A stretch of 45,365 bases of DNA from CAZDYP01 sp964509505. Lineage in GTDB: Bacteria > Chloroflexota > Anaerolineae > JACRMK01. The notes beneath the pieces were generated by a model. The model had not been told where the DNA came from. It ran no database searches and worked only from the letters and a program-made list of their open reading frames with translations. The position numbers and the translations under genes were made by a program. The DNA lies in assembly GCA_964509505.1 (NCBI GenBank), contig CAZDYP010000016.1, forward strand, positions 1 through 45,365, read 5' to 3'. Positions 32,051-40,539 of this stretch are shown in pieces; within the stretch, counting starts at the first letter, position 1, and the number at the start of each line of letters is the position of its first letter.

Positions 32051-32284
32051 TCACTCATCCTTACCCCCTGCCCACTCGATCACCTTCAGCGCCAACCACA
32101 CCATGACGATCATCACGCCGACAAGTCCGAAGGCGCCAAGCGCGCAGACAAACGCCCCTTGTCCATACGTGAAGGCGACGAAGGTCAGACCGATCAATAA
32201 CGTCAGCGCGATGCCGCCGATGATGAGCTGTCGCTCGGTGGCGGCTTGATGCTGTTCAGGTTTGAAATCATCAGGCTTAGACAT
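32051..32284 (-). CDS. Small two-helix membrane protein
   Basis: A 77-residue protein (MSKPDDFKPEQ...). After a polar N-terminus come two membrane segments, LIIGGIALTLLIGLTFVAFTYG and ALGAFGLVGVMIVMVWLALKVIEW, then a short charged tail. No family recognised. There is no good ribosome site: the upstream DNA is the AATTCGC word repeat, which may have replaced it. It lies downstream of the MFS gene and may be co-transcribed. Confidence 0.6.
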   Translation of the reverse strand: MSKPDDFKPEQHQAATERQLIIGGIALTLLIGLTFVAFTYGQGAFVCALGAFGLVGVMIVMVWLALKVIEWAGGKDE

Positions 32285-32356
32285 AGCGAATTGCGAGTAG
32301 CGATTGGCGAATAGCGATTGGCGTTTCAACGCTTGCAAATCGCAATTCGCAAATTT
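32285..32356. repeat. AATTGCGA/GCGATTGGCG word-like spacer
   Basis: The gap is composed of GCGAATTGCGA, GCGATTGGCGAATAGCGATTGG and CGCAATTCGC words that pair with each other. The family also appears at 20858-20938, 23590-23640 and 42460-42562. Confidence 0.7.
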
Positions 32357-33661
32357 CTATTCGAGTTTCCTCACAAACGGCGTGCGCCACACGATGAACA
32401 ATGCAGACAGGAAGCAGACGATGCCGCCAACCATTACCGCAAGCGGCGCGCCGTTTTCGCTGCCATACCGCGCCGCAAACACCGTCGCCAGCGAGCCGCC
32501 GAGCAAGCCTGCGAGCGGCTGCATCCCTCGCACCGACATCATATAGACGCCCATCACGCGCCCGCGCAATTGGTCGGGCACGTTCGTCTGCAAGACCGTT
32601 TGCGTCGAGTTCATCTGCGCCAAAAACGCGCCGCCGATGATAGGCAGAATCAGCATAGACACGATGAACGAGCGCGAGAACGCAAACGCCAACAACGCAA
32701 TGGAGAAGACCAGCGAGCCGCCGATGATGACGGGCCCACGGTTTTTGATGTTCAACGTCGCCAACAACAATGCGCTGACCAATGAACCCCCCGCCACCGC
32801 CGACAACATCAAGCCTTGCTCCACCGCGCCTTCGCGCAACACATCTTTGGCGAAGACGGGCATGAGCGTCGAGTACATCATGCCGAAAATCGAAGACACG
32901 GCGACGATGAGCAACAACGACCGTGTCAGCGCGTCATGTCGCACGTAACGAAAGCCCTCCAGCAAATTTGCCCACACCGAACCGCCGCGATGCTTGGGTT
33001 GCGTCAACGACGGCGGCATTTGCATCAGCAATAACATCCCAATCACCGCGATGTAGCTCACTCCGTTGAGCAAGAACGCGCCTGCCTCCCCTATGCTTGC
33101 CACCAAAATCCCCGCGATGGCGGGCCCGAGGATGCGCGCTGTATTGAACATCGTTGAATTGAGCGCGATGGCGTTCATCAAATCTTCTTTGCCCACCGTT
33201 TCCGCGACGAACACTTGACGCGCGGGCACGTCGAACGCATTCGAGATGCCGAGACAAAACGCCAGCAGCGCAACCATCCACACTTGCACAACCTCAAACC
33301 ATGCCAACGTCCCCAAAATGAATGCGAGGGTCATCGCCGTCACCTGCGTCATGACGATGAGCTTGTGCTTGTTCACGCGGTCGGCGATGACCCCACCAAT
33401 GGGCGCGAGCAACAAGATGGGCAACGTGGAGCTGAAGCTGACGAAGCCCAGCGCCAGCGGTGAACCTGTCAGACGATAGACGAGCCACGGCTGCGCGACG
33501 TTCTGCATCCACGTGCCAATCAACGAGATGAGTTGCCCGAACCAATAGAGGCGATAGTTGCGATGGCGAAAGGCGCGAAAGGTGGGCGGGAGTTTGACGC
33601 CGAGCCAGGCGGGGGCGTCAGAGACTGTGGAGCGTGAGACTGGTTCTTGCGGGACGTTCAT
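32357..33661 (-). CDS. MFS transporter (EntS/MFS_3-like)
   Basis: A 434-residue permease with about 12 membrane segments. The FRHRNYRLYWFGQLISLIGTWMQNVAQPWLVYRLT start is characteristic of the MFS_3 (EntS-like) group. The loop GGVIADRVNKHKLI is the conserved motif A between helices 2 and 3, and QLRGRVMGVYMM sits in the equivalent C-half loop. ATG 33661 (MNVPQEP) is the likely start; an upstream ATG at 33682 is in frame. Substrate is unknown; relatives export siderophores or drugs. Confidence 0.93.
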   Translation of the reverse strand: MNVPQEPVSRSTVSDAPAWLGVKLPPTFRAFRHRNYRLYWFGQLISLIGTWMQNVAQPWLVYRLTGSPLALGFVSFSSTLPILLLAPIGGVIADRVNKHKLIVMTQVTAMTLAFILGTLAWFEVVQVWMVALLAFCLGISNAFDVPARQVFVAETVGKEDLMNAIALNSTMFNTARILGPAIAGILVASIGEAGAFLLNGVSYIAVIGMLLLMQMPPSLTQPKHRGGSVWANLLEGFRYVRHDALTRSLLLIVAVSSIFGMMYSTLMPVFAKDVLREGAVEQGLMLSAVAGGSLVSALLLATLNIKNRGPVIIGGSLVFSIALLAFAFSRSFIVSMLILPIIGGAFLAQMNSTQTVLQTNVPDQLRGRVMGVYMMSVRGMQPLAGLLGGSLATVFAARYGSENGAPLAVMVGGIVCFLSALFIVWRTPFVRKLE

Positions 33662-33691
33662 AGTTTCAGTTGTGAGTTTCAAGGGAGAGGG

Positions 33692-34663
33692 CTAGGGTGA
33701 GGGTGGTTTGTTCTGTCTTGCCCTCTCCCCTCTCGCGGGCGCTGCGGCGGGTGTGGGCGCTGCGGCGGACATCGTGGGCGCATCGGCTGCCAACAATTGC
33801 GCCAGCAGTTCGTTCTTCGGCGGAATCAACGTCAAGCCTGCTTTGCTCTCAATGAGCTTCTGTGTTTCGAGAATCTCGAACAACGCCTCCAACACCTCGT
33901 GGTCTGCGGCGATCCGCTGCAACGCTTCGCCGACGATGCGTGGGCGCAACGCCGCCGCCTTTGCAAATTCAATCGCCGCTTGGCGCTCGGCGGTGCTGGT
34001 GATGATGTTCACCTGGTTCGCGCCGTCTTGCTTGATGGCTGACGTGACTTGGCGCAGACGATTCACGACCTTCGCCTCAATTTGTCGAATCATGCCCGCG
34101 TCGCGGAAATGCACCTTGCGAATATAGACCGAGCCGAGTTTATACCCCCACTCGTGCGAGCGCGGCGAGACTTCGTTACGCACCATCTGGCTCATCTGAT
34201 GCCGATTCTCCATCATCTTTTCGAGTGGCATGTTGCTCAACGAGCGCACGACCGAGTTGCCGACATTCGCCGCCAACGAACCTTGCGGGTCGGCGTTCTT
34301 GAACAGATACGCTACCGGATCGCTGATGTACATTTCGTACCAAATGCCGACGCCCATCGGCGCGCCCTCTTCGGAGTTGACGGGCTGGCTGCGCAAATAC
34401 TGTTGGTCGAGCCGCATGTCCAGCACACGGCGCTCGCCCAAGTAGTTGATGACAAACGCGCTCAAGCCCAATTGAAACGGCAAGAAGTAGAAGCCGGGTT
34501 CTTTCAGAATGCCGACCACTTTGCCAAACAAGGTATAGACGTGGCACGTCCCTTCGTTCACGATGGCGTAGAGGCCGAAGATACGCACGATTGCCAAGAA
34601 AATCGGCACGGCGATAAACAAGCCAAAGAACGTGCCAATCGTAGTTAAGAACAGTTCGATCAT
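33692..34663 (-). CDS. SPFH/Band 7 domain membrane protein (second of pair)
   Basis: A 323-residue protein: N-terminal membrane anchor (LFLTTIGTFFGLFIAVPIFLAIVRIFGLY), SPFH domain about 35-210 (GTCHVYTLFGKVVGILKEPGFYFLPFQLG), a helical, coiled-coil-prone part (QVNIITSTAERQAAIEFAKAAALRPRIVGEAL) and an Ala/Pro-rich tail. It belongs to the prohibitin/stomatin/flotillin superfamily that builds membrane scaffolds. Its ATG overlaps the stop of the other SPFH gene by four bases, so the two are translationally coupled and probably form a hetero-oligomer. Confidence 0.88.
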   Translation of the reverse strand: MIELFLTTIGTFFGLFIAVPIFLAIVRIFGLYAIVNEGTCHVYTLFGKVVGILKEPGFYFLPFQLGLSAFVINYLGERRVLDMRLDQQYLRSQPVNSEEGAPMGVGIWYEMYISDPVAYLFKNADPQGSLAANVGNSVVRSLSNMPLEKMMENRHQMSQMVRNEVSPRSHEWGYKLGSVYIRKVHFRDAGMIRQIEAKVVNRLRQVTSAIKQDGANQVNIITSTAERQAAIEFAKAAALRPRIVGEALQRIAADHEVLEALFEILETQKLIESKAGLTLIPPKNELLAQLLAADAPTMSAAAPTPAAAPARGERARQNKPPSP

Positions 34664-35652
34664 TGCTTCACCTCCAAGATAACGCGCTGCGCGTCGCCGA
34701 ACAAACGCAGGCGCACATTGCGCAGATAGGCGGTGAGCGAATCGGGCCCGCTCTGCTTCAGTGCGCTCAATTGTTCCGCCAACGCAGTCAACGGTTCAAC
34801 TTCAGCTTGCGCGTTCAGCGTTTCGATTTCGACCGCGCGCTTGGACTGTACGATCTTCTGGTCAGCCGCCGCTTGCGCGAGGCTGATGTCTGACGAAACT
34901 TGATTGTGCGCCGTGTTAATCGCCGCCAGCGCCGATTCGACCTCGGCGGGCGGGTCAATGCCCGTGATGAGCGAGGCATCGAGCGTGATGCCGTAACGCG
35001 CAGCGGACGATTGACATTCGCGGTCCATGTGGTCGTTGAGGTCGCGCAAATTTTTGCGGAGGTCGTTGATAGAAACACCTGTCACGACGCTCGTATCGGC
35101 AGGCGCGCCCGCCACCGTCGTTTCTTGTTGCGGCGCTTCGAAGCCTGCGATACGCTCGCGCAAGACCGATACGAAGTAGCCCATGACATGCACGATGGGA
35201 CGTTTGACGCCGAACAGATACGCATACAAGTTGTTCTCCGAGATGCGATAGCGAATCTGCCCTGTCAAACCCGTGTTGAGTTGATCTTTCGTCACCGCTT
35301 CCAGAATCGTGCCGCGTTGATTGGCGTTGGGGTCTTCGGGGTCAAACGCCATGTTGATGGTCTGCGTCGCCACCGAGACTTTATAGACACGCTCCCAAGG
35401 CCACTTGAAATAGGGACCGCCGGGTGGAATAACGCGCAACATCGGATAGTTGTAACGCTCCTTCTCTTCAGGTCGCAGCATCGTGGCAAATGGCGCATCG
35501 GCGGTCAACGCGTCCGCGATGCGATCGGCGCGCCCAAAGCTCGTCTTCACCGCGCGCTCACTCTGATCAACTGTGTAGAAGCCCAGCAACACATAGCGCA
35601 CGATGAACCAACCCAAGAAACCCACGAAACAACCAAGCAGGGAACCAAACAT
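34660..35652 (-). CDS. SPFH/Band 7 domain membrane protein (first of pair)
   Basis: A 330-residue protein with an N-terminal membrane helix (LLGCFVGFLGWFIVRYVLLGFYTV), SPFH domain (VDQSERAVKTSFGRADRI through RVIPPGGPYFKWPWERVYKVSV and LTGQIRYRISENNLYAYLFGV), and a C-terminal coiled-coil-like region (SSDISLAQAAADQKIVQSKRAVEIETLNAQAEVE). It resembles HflK/stomatin-like proteins. It is the first gene of the two-gene operon. Its upstream region is made almost entirely of TIR repeats. Membrane microdomain or protease control is a family-level expectation only. Confidence 0.88.
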   Translation of the reverse strand: MFGSLLGCFVGFLGWFIVRYVLLGFYTVDQSERAVKTSFGRADRIADALTADAPFATMLRPEEKERYNYPMLRVIPPGGPYFKWPWERVYKVSVATQTINMAFDPEDPNANQRGTILEAVTKDQLNTGLTGQIRYRISENNLYAYLFGVKRPIVHVMGYFVSVLRERIAGFEAPQQETTVAGAPADTSVVTGVSINDLRKNLRDLNDHMDRECQSSAARYGITLDASLITGIDPPAEVESALAAINTAHNQVSSDISLAQAAADQKIVQSKRAVEIETLNAQAEVEPLTALAEQLSALKQSGPDSLTAYLRNVRLRLFGDAQRVILEVKQ

Positions 35653-35688
35653 AAGTCACACGCTCCTTTCTGCAACACGAAGATACTT

Positions 35689-35818
35689 GAGTCACTAACG
35701 CCTTTGTTTCCCATGCGGCGTAGCATCCTGAGCGTGTCGAAGATACTGGGATGCGGGTAATTCCGCATGGTTCGACAAGCTCGCCATGTGAGTCAGTGTG
35801 ACAAAGTGTTAGTGACTC
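35689..35818. repeat. 130-bp MITE-like element with GAGTCACTAAC termini
   Basis: GAGTCACTAACGCCTTTGT (35689-35707) faces ACAAAGTGTTAGTGACTC (35801-35818), complementary except for a one-base bulge and one mismatch. The interior carries the GCATCCTGAGCGTGTCGAAG and TTCGACAAGCTC words related to the PELVEG repeat at 25195-25245. Confidence 0.7.
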
Positions 35819-35872
35819 GGACGAAGACACAAAGAAGGCGCGAAGGCGCTAAGTTTCTTTCTTTTGAAATTC

Positions 35873-35968
35873 AGACCCTAAAGGTTTTTCTGACGAAGCG
35901 GGTTCACCAGTGGCGCCGCAAGCCTGCCTGAAATGCTTTGTTGCTTGCCAGCGAAACCGTTAGGGTCT
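35873..35968. repeat. 96-bp MITE-like element with AGACCCTAA termini
   Basis: AGACCCTAAAGGTTT (35873-35887) and AAACCGTTAGGGTCT (35954-35968) are 15-bp terminal inverted repeats with one mismatch. The interior is non-coding. Confidence 0.65.
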
Positions 35969-36030
35969 CGGTCTGATATGTTCAAAACACTTTCTTAGTG
36001 TTCTTTGTGATTCTTTGTGCCTTTGCGTTT

Positions 36031-36768
36031 TTATTGACTTGGAAACCCTAAGCCCCGTTCCTTCAAGCTCACGAACTTCTGCCCGCCAATTACCAGATGA
36101 TCGAGCACTTCGATGTCGAGCAGTTGCCCCGCTTTCACCAGCTCTGTGGTCACGCGCACATCTTCGGGCGAGGGGGAGGGGTCGCCGCTCGGATGGTTGT
36201 GCGCGACGATGAGCGAGGCGCAGTTCTGGCGGACGGCTTCACGGAATAACTCGCCGATGCGCACAACGGCAGTGTTGAGGCTGCCGATATAGACGGTCTT
36301 GATGCCCAGCACGCGGTTGCGCGTATCGAGTAACAGCACGCGCATGTGTTCCTGTTCTTGCGTGGACATTTCAGGCAACACCAAATTGGCGGCATCGGCG
36401 GGCGAGCGAATAGTCGGACGCTCATCGGATGAAATGCTGACGAGTCGCTTGCCTAACTCTAAGGCTGCTTTGAGGTGAATCGCTTTGGCTTCGCCCATGC
36501 CGCGAATGCCTTTCAAATCTTCAATGCTGGCGCGTGCAATGCCTGCCAAACCATCATACTGTTTCAGCAATCGTTCAGCCAGCCGCGCGACATTTTCGCC
36601 TTTGATGCCCACACGCAACAAAATGGCGATGAGCTCCGTGTTTGACAACGCGTGCGCGCCATAATTTTTGAGTCGCTCACGCGGGCGTTCCGACTTGGGA
36701 ACATCGCCCATCTTCAACTGATACTCAGCCTTGTCTCCGCCCAACAACGTAATCTTCCATCCAGACAT
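36031..36768 (-). CDS. radC: RadC family protein (JAB/MPN domain)
   Basis: A 245-residue RadC. The N-terminal helix-hairpin-helix (GLAGIARASIEDLKGIRGMGEAKAIHLKAALEL) is followed by the JAMM metal motif HNHPSGDPSPSPED with its upstream Glu (GELFREAV). RPRERLKNYGAHALSNTELIAILLR is the family's N-terminal signature. GGAGGTCGCC precedes the ATG; compared with the usual start the protein has about 25 additional residues. Despite the name, a direct DNA-repair role is unproven; JAMM domains are typically peptidases. Confidence 0.94.
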   Translation of the reverse strand: MSGWKITLLGGDKAEYQLKMGDVPKSERPRERLKNYGAHALSNTELIAILLRVGIKGENVARLAERLLKQYDGLAGIARASIEDLKGIRGMGEAKAIHLKAALELGKRLVSISSDERPTIRSPADAANLVLPEMSTQEQEHMRVLLLDTRNRVLGIKTVYIGSLNTAVVRIGELFREAVRQNCASLIVAHNHPSGDPSPSPEDVRVTTELVKAGQLLDIEVLDHLVIGGQKFVSLKERGLGFPSQ

Positions 36769-36961
36769 TGGCGACCTCCGCGCGCAAGACTATACAACAA
36801 AAAAATCCCAACACCAATTGCCGTTTAGCGTTGCAATGCCAACGTCAAACGAAAGTACCAAAGTCTCACTCACAGCAATACCCTCAATTTACGATTGGTT
36901 TACGATGGCCGTGTATGCTCTAGCACGAAAGCATAACACGATTGAACAGGAGAGTAAACTT

Positions 36962-38221
36962 ATGCCACGTCACTGGACACTCACATTGATTAGCGGTTTG
37001 TTATGTGTCGTGCTGTTGGTTGGTTGTGGCAGCAATACGCCTGCCGCGCCCACCGCAGCTAACACGGTTGCGCCGACGCAACCTGCACCCACGTCAACCA
37101 CGACAGCCATTCCCCCGACGCCCACGCGCGCAGCGACCGCAACGCCCGTGCCGCCCACGCCAACCCGTGTGCCACCCACTGCCACGCCGTTGCCATTGCC
37201 ACCTGTGCCAACCTTGACAACGAAGCCCGCGCCCAACGCCTCCAATCCACTCACAAAATCGAGCGGCGCAAATCTTGCCACACTCGCTGCAGGCTCGCAC
37301 AGCAAATCGGGCAACAAACAAACGCTGGGCAACAACTCCGTCGAACTGAAAGTCTATCAAGGCAAAGGCGCGCCCTTCGCCATCCTCTATCCCAGCACCT
37401 GGAAAGTGGTTGACTTGGAGGATGTCTATAAGCGCGTGGCTTTCGTCTCGCCCGACGAGAGTCTCACCGCCATCGTTGTGTATGTGCCAATCCCCGAGTG
37501 GTCTGCCGCAGATATGTACTCCGCGCTGACCAGCAGCCCCAATCGCGCTACGGAGCCCATCGTATTGAAAGATGGAAGTGTCATCGGCGAGGTCGAGTAT
37601 CAGACCAACAACGGCACGCAGTATTATGGCGTCGCGCGGGGTCTGGCAAGCAATGGCATCGCCTATGGTGTGATGATTGGCGTCACCCCGCCCGAACTGT
37701 TTCAAGATGTAGCGGAGTTCGCGGTTATCATGGCAGTCAGTTTGCAAGTTGGCAATGGCGCCGCGAACAATGCCCCTGCGCCCGCGCCCGCCGAACCAAC
37801 GCCAACCCCGCCGCCGCCGCCACCACCACCGACAGCCACACCTAGACCCGAGTTCAACGTGTCTGTCAGCTATCGCGGCTATGCGGATTGGGGTCGCCCC
37901 GACCCGAAGGACTGCAACAACACGAACGATTTGCAGAAAGTGCGCCAGTTGACGTGGGATATTCACGTCACCAATACGTCGGGCAAAGAAATTACGTTGG
38001 ATGATTGGTATGTTCCCGAAGGGTATAGCAATACGGGCGCGAAAGCGCTTGCGCTGTGCTACTGGGAGCCGCCGCGTGTGGCGCCCGGACAAACGGGCAA
38101 GATGACCTTCGAGACGTACGTCGAACGTGGGCAATACGTCGCGCGACTCACCTTCCGTATCCGCAACACGACTTACACTCGTTGCCTCGATGCGAGCGCA
38201 CGCGAAGTAGCATGTCGCTAA
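36962..38221 (+). CDS. Large proline/threonine-rich lipoprotein of unknown function
   Basis: A 419-residue protein. Signal peptide with lipobox LLVGC (Cys21), then a long Pro/Thr/Ala linker (PPTPTRAATATPVPPTPTRVPP) of the style common in Chloroflexota surface lipoproteins. A globular domain (about 115-265, FAILYPSTWKVVDLEDVYKRVAFVSPD, PsbP-like in feel) is followed by a second linker (EPTPTPPPPPPPPTATP) and a beta-sandwich C-terminal domain (ITLDDWYVPEGYSNTG, ending in RLTFRIRNTTYTRC). ATG 36962 follows CAGGAGAG. It would sit on the outer face of the membrane. Confidence 0.8.
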   Translation: MPRHWTLTLISGLLCVVLLVGCGSNTPAAPTAANTVAPTQPAPTSTTTAIPPTPTRAATATPVPPTPTRVPPTATPLPLPPVPTLTTKPAPNASNPLTKSSGANLATLAAGSHSKSGNKQTLGNNSVELKVYQGKGAPFAILYPSTWKVVDLEDVYKRVAFVSPDESLTAIVVYVPIPEWSAADMYSALTSSPNRATEPIVLKDGSVIGEVEYQTNNGTQYYGVARGLASNGIAYGVMIGVTPPELFQDVAEFAVIMAVSLQVGNGAANNAPAPAPAEPTPTPPPPPPPPTATPRPEFNVSVSYRGYADWGRPDPKDCNNTNDLQKVRQLTWDIHVTNTSGKEITLDDWYVPEGYSNTGAKALALCYWEPPRVAPGQTGKMTFETYVERGQYVARLTFRIRNTTYTRCLDASAREVACR

Positions 38222-38379
38222 ATCAGAGTGAGGGTCTTCTGGCTTTGATGTACGGCTAGGCCGCGCTCGTGGCGGATGGTCACATCCACCACTCAAGCGC
38301 GGGATGTGCGACCCACGGGAGTCCCGCGCGAGCATGCCACACTAACATCGGTAGAGCCTCAGAGTGATAAACCAGAAAC

Positions 38380-38435
38380 CGCGAAGCCGGCGAATCTACA
38401 CAAATTTGTATTCGTGTAGATTCGCCGGCTTCGCG
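38380..38435. terminator. Perfect 22-bp hairpin terminator
   Basis: Arms 38380-38401 and 38414-38435 are exactly complementary, with a 12-nt loop. ATTTTCATTTT follows on the plus strand. It lies between the convergent lipoprotein and thioredoxin genes and probably stops both. Confidence 0.85.
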
Positions 38436-38457
38436 ATTTTCATTTTGGTCGGAAGCT

Positions 38458-38892
38458 TCAGCCACGTACATACGGCGCGACCTGTTGCCGTAGCTTCTCC
38501 GCCGAGGCGACGCCGTAATTGATGGCAATGACTTTGCGCGCGCCATCCAACACTACGGTCGTCGGCACGGTCAACACGCCATAGCGTTGCGCGAGCTCGG
38601 CGTGCGCCAACGCATCCACCTCTTGAATGTGTAACGTCTCACAAAATTGTTGACGCAGCTTTTCCAGCGCGGGATGTTGGTAGGTTCTGCACGGCGCGCA
38701 GTATTCGCCCGTGAAGCCGATGATCACAGGCTGGCCATCGGCGGGCAATCCAATGGCAGCGAGCTCACGGGGTGATTGCATTGCCGCTTGGTGGTTGCGC
38801 CACATTGTCCAAGCGCGATACCCTTGCGCTACCCCCCATACGCTCGCGCTCATCATGGCGACGAGCATAAGCGCCAGCAAACGCTCCTCCAT
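38458..38892 (-). CDS. Membrane-anchored thioredoxin-like protein
   Basis: A 144-residue protein. An N-terminal membrane segment (LLALMLVAMMSASVWGVAQGY) is followed by a thioredoxin fold with active site GEYCAPCRTY (Cys65, Cys68) and the cis-Pro loop LTVPTTVVLDG. GAGAGG precedes ATG 38892; the frame is open far upstream but overlaps the DUF4395 gene. It starts two bases after the stop of the DUF4395 gene, so both are one transcriptional unit. It probably reduces or oxidises a thiol partner outside the cytoplasmic membrane. Confidence 0.88.
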   Translation of the reverse strand: MEERLLALMLVAMMSASVWGVAQGYRAWTMWRNHQAAMQSPRELAAIGLPADGQPVIIGFTGEYCAPCRTYQHPALEKLRQQFCETLHIQEVDALAHAELAQRYGVLTVPTTVVLDGARKVIAINYGVASAEKLRQQVAPYVRG

Positions 38893-38894
38893 AT

Positions 38895-39326
38895 TTAACC
38901 TCTCTCCGCTTTCACGAGGCCGACCCGTCCTAGTAGGTAGTAAATCTGACAGCCAAGGCAGAAATTGAAAAAGAAGTTGATGGCGGCGAGTAGCACGACG
39001 AGCAACATCAACGCCCAGCCCAGCGCCGCGAAATCGAAGCGCAGCAACAACACACCGATCAACACGACCGCCGCGCCGAAGCCCAGCGCGAAACGATGCG
39101 GCGCGGGATCGTCTTGGATAATTTTCGGCTTGACCAGCCCCGCAGTCACCAGCATATTCAAATAGACGATGCGAAATGGTCCCGCGTTGGGCCACAACGC
39201 GCCTACCGCCATCGCCAAGCCGATGACGAGCGTGACGTATTGCCAATCGAAGAGATAGGCGAGCAACAACCAATAGATGATGTTGAACTGGTTGAACTTC
39301 AACGCGTTGACATCCACCTTCTGCAT
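38895..39326 (-). CDS. DUF4395 membrane protein
   Basis: A 143-residue membrane protein with about four hydrophobic segments (IIYWLLLAYLFDW, VTLVIGLAMAVGALW, ALGFGAAVVLIGVLLLRF and ALMLLVVLLAAINFFFNFCLGC). The conserved VDVNALKFNQ start and FNFCLGCQIYYLL with two Cys near the membrane surface identify DUF4395. GGAGAGGTC precedes ATG 39326. It is coupled to the thioredoxin-like gene, a recurrent pair, so the CLGC cysteines may pass electrons to it. Confidence 0.88.
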   Translation of the reverse strand: MQKVDVNALKFNQFNIIYWLLLAYLFDWQYVTLVIGLAMAVGALWPNAGPFRIVYLNMLVTAGLVKPKIIQDDPAPHRFALGFGAAVVLIGVLLLRFDFAALGWALMLLVVLLAAINFFFNFCLGCQIYYLLGRVGLVKAERG

Positions 39327-39429
39327 GTGACCTCTCCTTTCAAACAATAAAGCGAACAATAAACTCACGTCGCAGACCAACACTGCCCGTGAGTTTAGTC
39401 AAACAAACTGGGATGAAACGAATACGCGT

Positions 39430-39453
39430 GGGCAGCTAGCATGGCAGCTGCCC
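39430..39453 (-). terminator. Hairpin downstream of cysM
   Basis: GGGCAGCT (39430-39437) pairs with AGCTGCCC (39446-39453). It lies 54 bp past the cysM stop on the minus strand. No clear T-tract. Confidence 0.45.
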
Positions 39454-39506
39454 GCTACACAAGAATTCAAGTCTTGGCCAAATGATGGGGGCAATATGCA
39501 AGTGCG

Positions 39507-40457
39507 TCATTTCCATAACCCAGTGCTGAGATATTTGTCGCCTGCGTCGGGCAAGATGACGACGACGACGCCTTCCGCCAACGACTGCGCCACTTGCGCC
39601 GCCGCATACATCGCCGCACCCGCCGAGAAGCCGACGAACAAGCCTTCCTCGCGCGCCAATTGCCGCGTGACGTGATACGCGACTTCGGCTTCGACAGAGA
39701 CTTTCACATCCGCTAGCTTGTCATCGTAGATGCCCGGCACAATCGCCGTCGCCATGTGCTTCAAGCCTTCGATGACTTGCAGCTCGTCGGCAGGCTCGAC
39801 GGCGATGACCTTGATGTTGGGATTGAGCTGCTTCAGATATTTGCCCGTACCAATCAATGTGCCGCTGGTGCCGATGCCCGCGACGAAATGGGTAACGCGC
39901 CCTTCGGTCTGCGCGATGATCTCGGGCCCCGTCGTTTGAATGTGCGCGCGCACGTTGGCGTAGTTGTTATATTGGTTCGCGTAAAAATACTTGTCGGGTT
40001 GTTCTGCGACGATGCGTCGCACTTCGCGAATCGCGCCATCCGAGCCTTCGAGCGGGTCGCTGAAACGTACCACCGCGCCATACGCCCGCGCGCGCTGAAT
40101 GCGCTCCATGCTCACGTTTTCGGGCATGACGATCTCGATGGGAATGCCGAGCGCTGCGCCAACCATCGCATACGCAATGCCGGTGTTGCCGCTCGTCGAA
40201 TCAATGAGCGTCTGCCCTTTGCCCAGCACGCCACGCCGTATCGCATCCTGAATGATGGACAACGCCGCGCGGTCTTTCACTGAGCCGCCGGGGTTGAACC
40301 ATTCCGCTTTCGCCAACAACTGCACATTAGGCGACAGCTTGACGAGACGGACGATTTGGATGAGTGGCGTATTGCCAATCCGCTCGATCACACTTTGCCC
40401 TAAGCGCTGTGGAGCAGTTTGCATCGGCAGAATTTTGGGAATAGAGGTTTTGAGCAT
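39507..40457 (-). CDS. cysM: Cysteine synthase, CysM type
   Basis: A 316-residue PLP enzyme. Features: IGNTPLIQIVRLVK, PLP lysine in GGSVKDRA, substrate loop STSGNTGIAYA, phosphate-binding GTSGTLIGTG, and GFSAGAAM. The C-terminal PDAGDKYLSTGLW tail is typical of the O-phosphoserine/CysO-using CysM group, as I recall it. It makes cysteine from an activated serine and a sulfur donor. The presence of a MoeB-rhodanese and a MoaD/CysO-like carrier on the same strand suggests protein thiocarboxylate as sulfur source. The start may be ATG 40457 or 40424; neither has a clear ribosome site. Confidence 0.92.
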   Translation of the reverse strand: MLKTSIPKILPMQTAPQRLGQSVIERIGNTPLIQIVRLVKLSPNVQLLAKAEWFNPGGSVKDRAALSIIQDAIRRGVLGKGQTLIDSTSGNTGIAYAMVGAALGIPIEIVMPENVSMERIQRARAYGAVVRFSDPLEGSDGAIREVRRIVAEQPDKYFYANQYNNYANVRAHIQTTGPEIIAQTEGRVTHFVAGIGTSGTLIGTGKYLKQLNPNIKVIAVEPADELQVIEGLKHMATAIVPGIYDDKLADVKVSVEAEVAYHVTRQLAREEGLFVGFSAGAAMYAAAQVAQSLAEGVVVVILPDAGDKYLSTGLWK

Positions 40458-40539
40458 AGTGAAACACTTCAAGGGAATTAGGGGAGATAAGAGGAACAAG
40501 GCGCTACCGTATTTCCCCTATCTCCCTTCACTTCCTTAA

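Larger units (their letters stand above)
35653..36030. other. Repeat-filled region between radC and the SPFH operon
   Basis: A 378-bp spacer downstream of radC and upstream of the SPFH genes. It holds two separate TIR elements (35689-35818 and 35873-35968) and CACAAAGAA/TTCTTTGTG words around 35828-36025. No gene is seen. The SPFH promoter should lie between 35653 and 35690 or within the first element. Confidence 0.6.

Noticed and set aside
37094..38335. 413-codon minus-strand frame opposite the large lipoprotein
   Set aside because: Antisense shadow rich in Arg/His/Gly repeats; the plus-strand gene has a lipobox and ribosome site.
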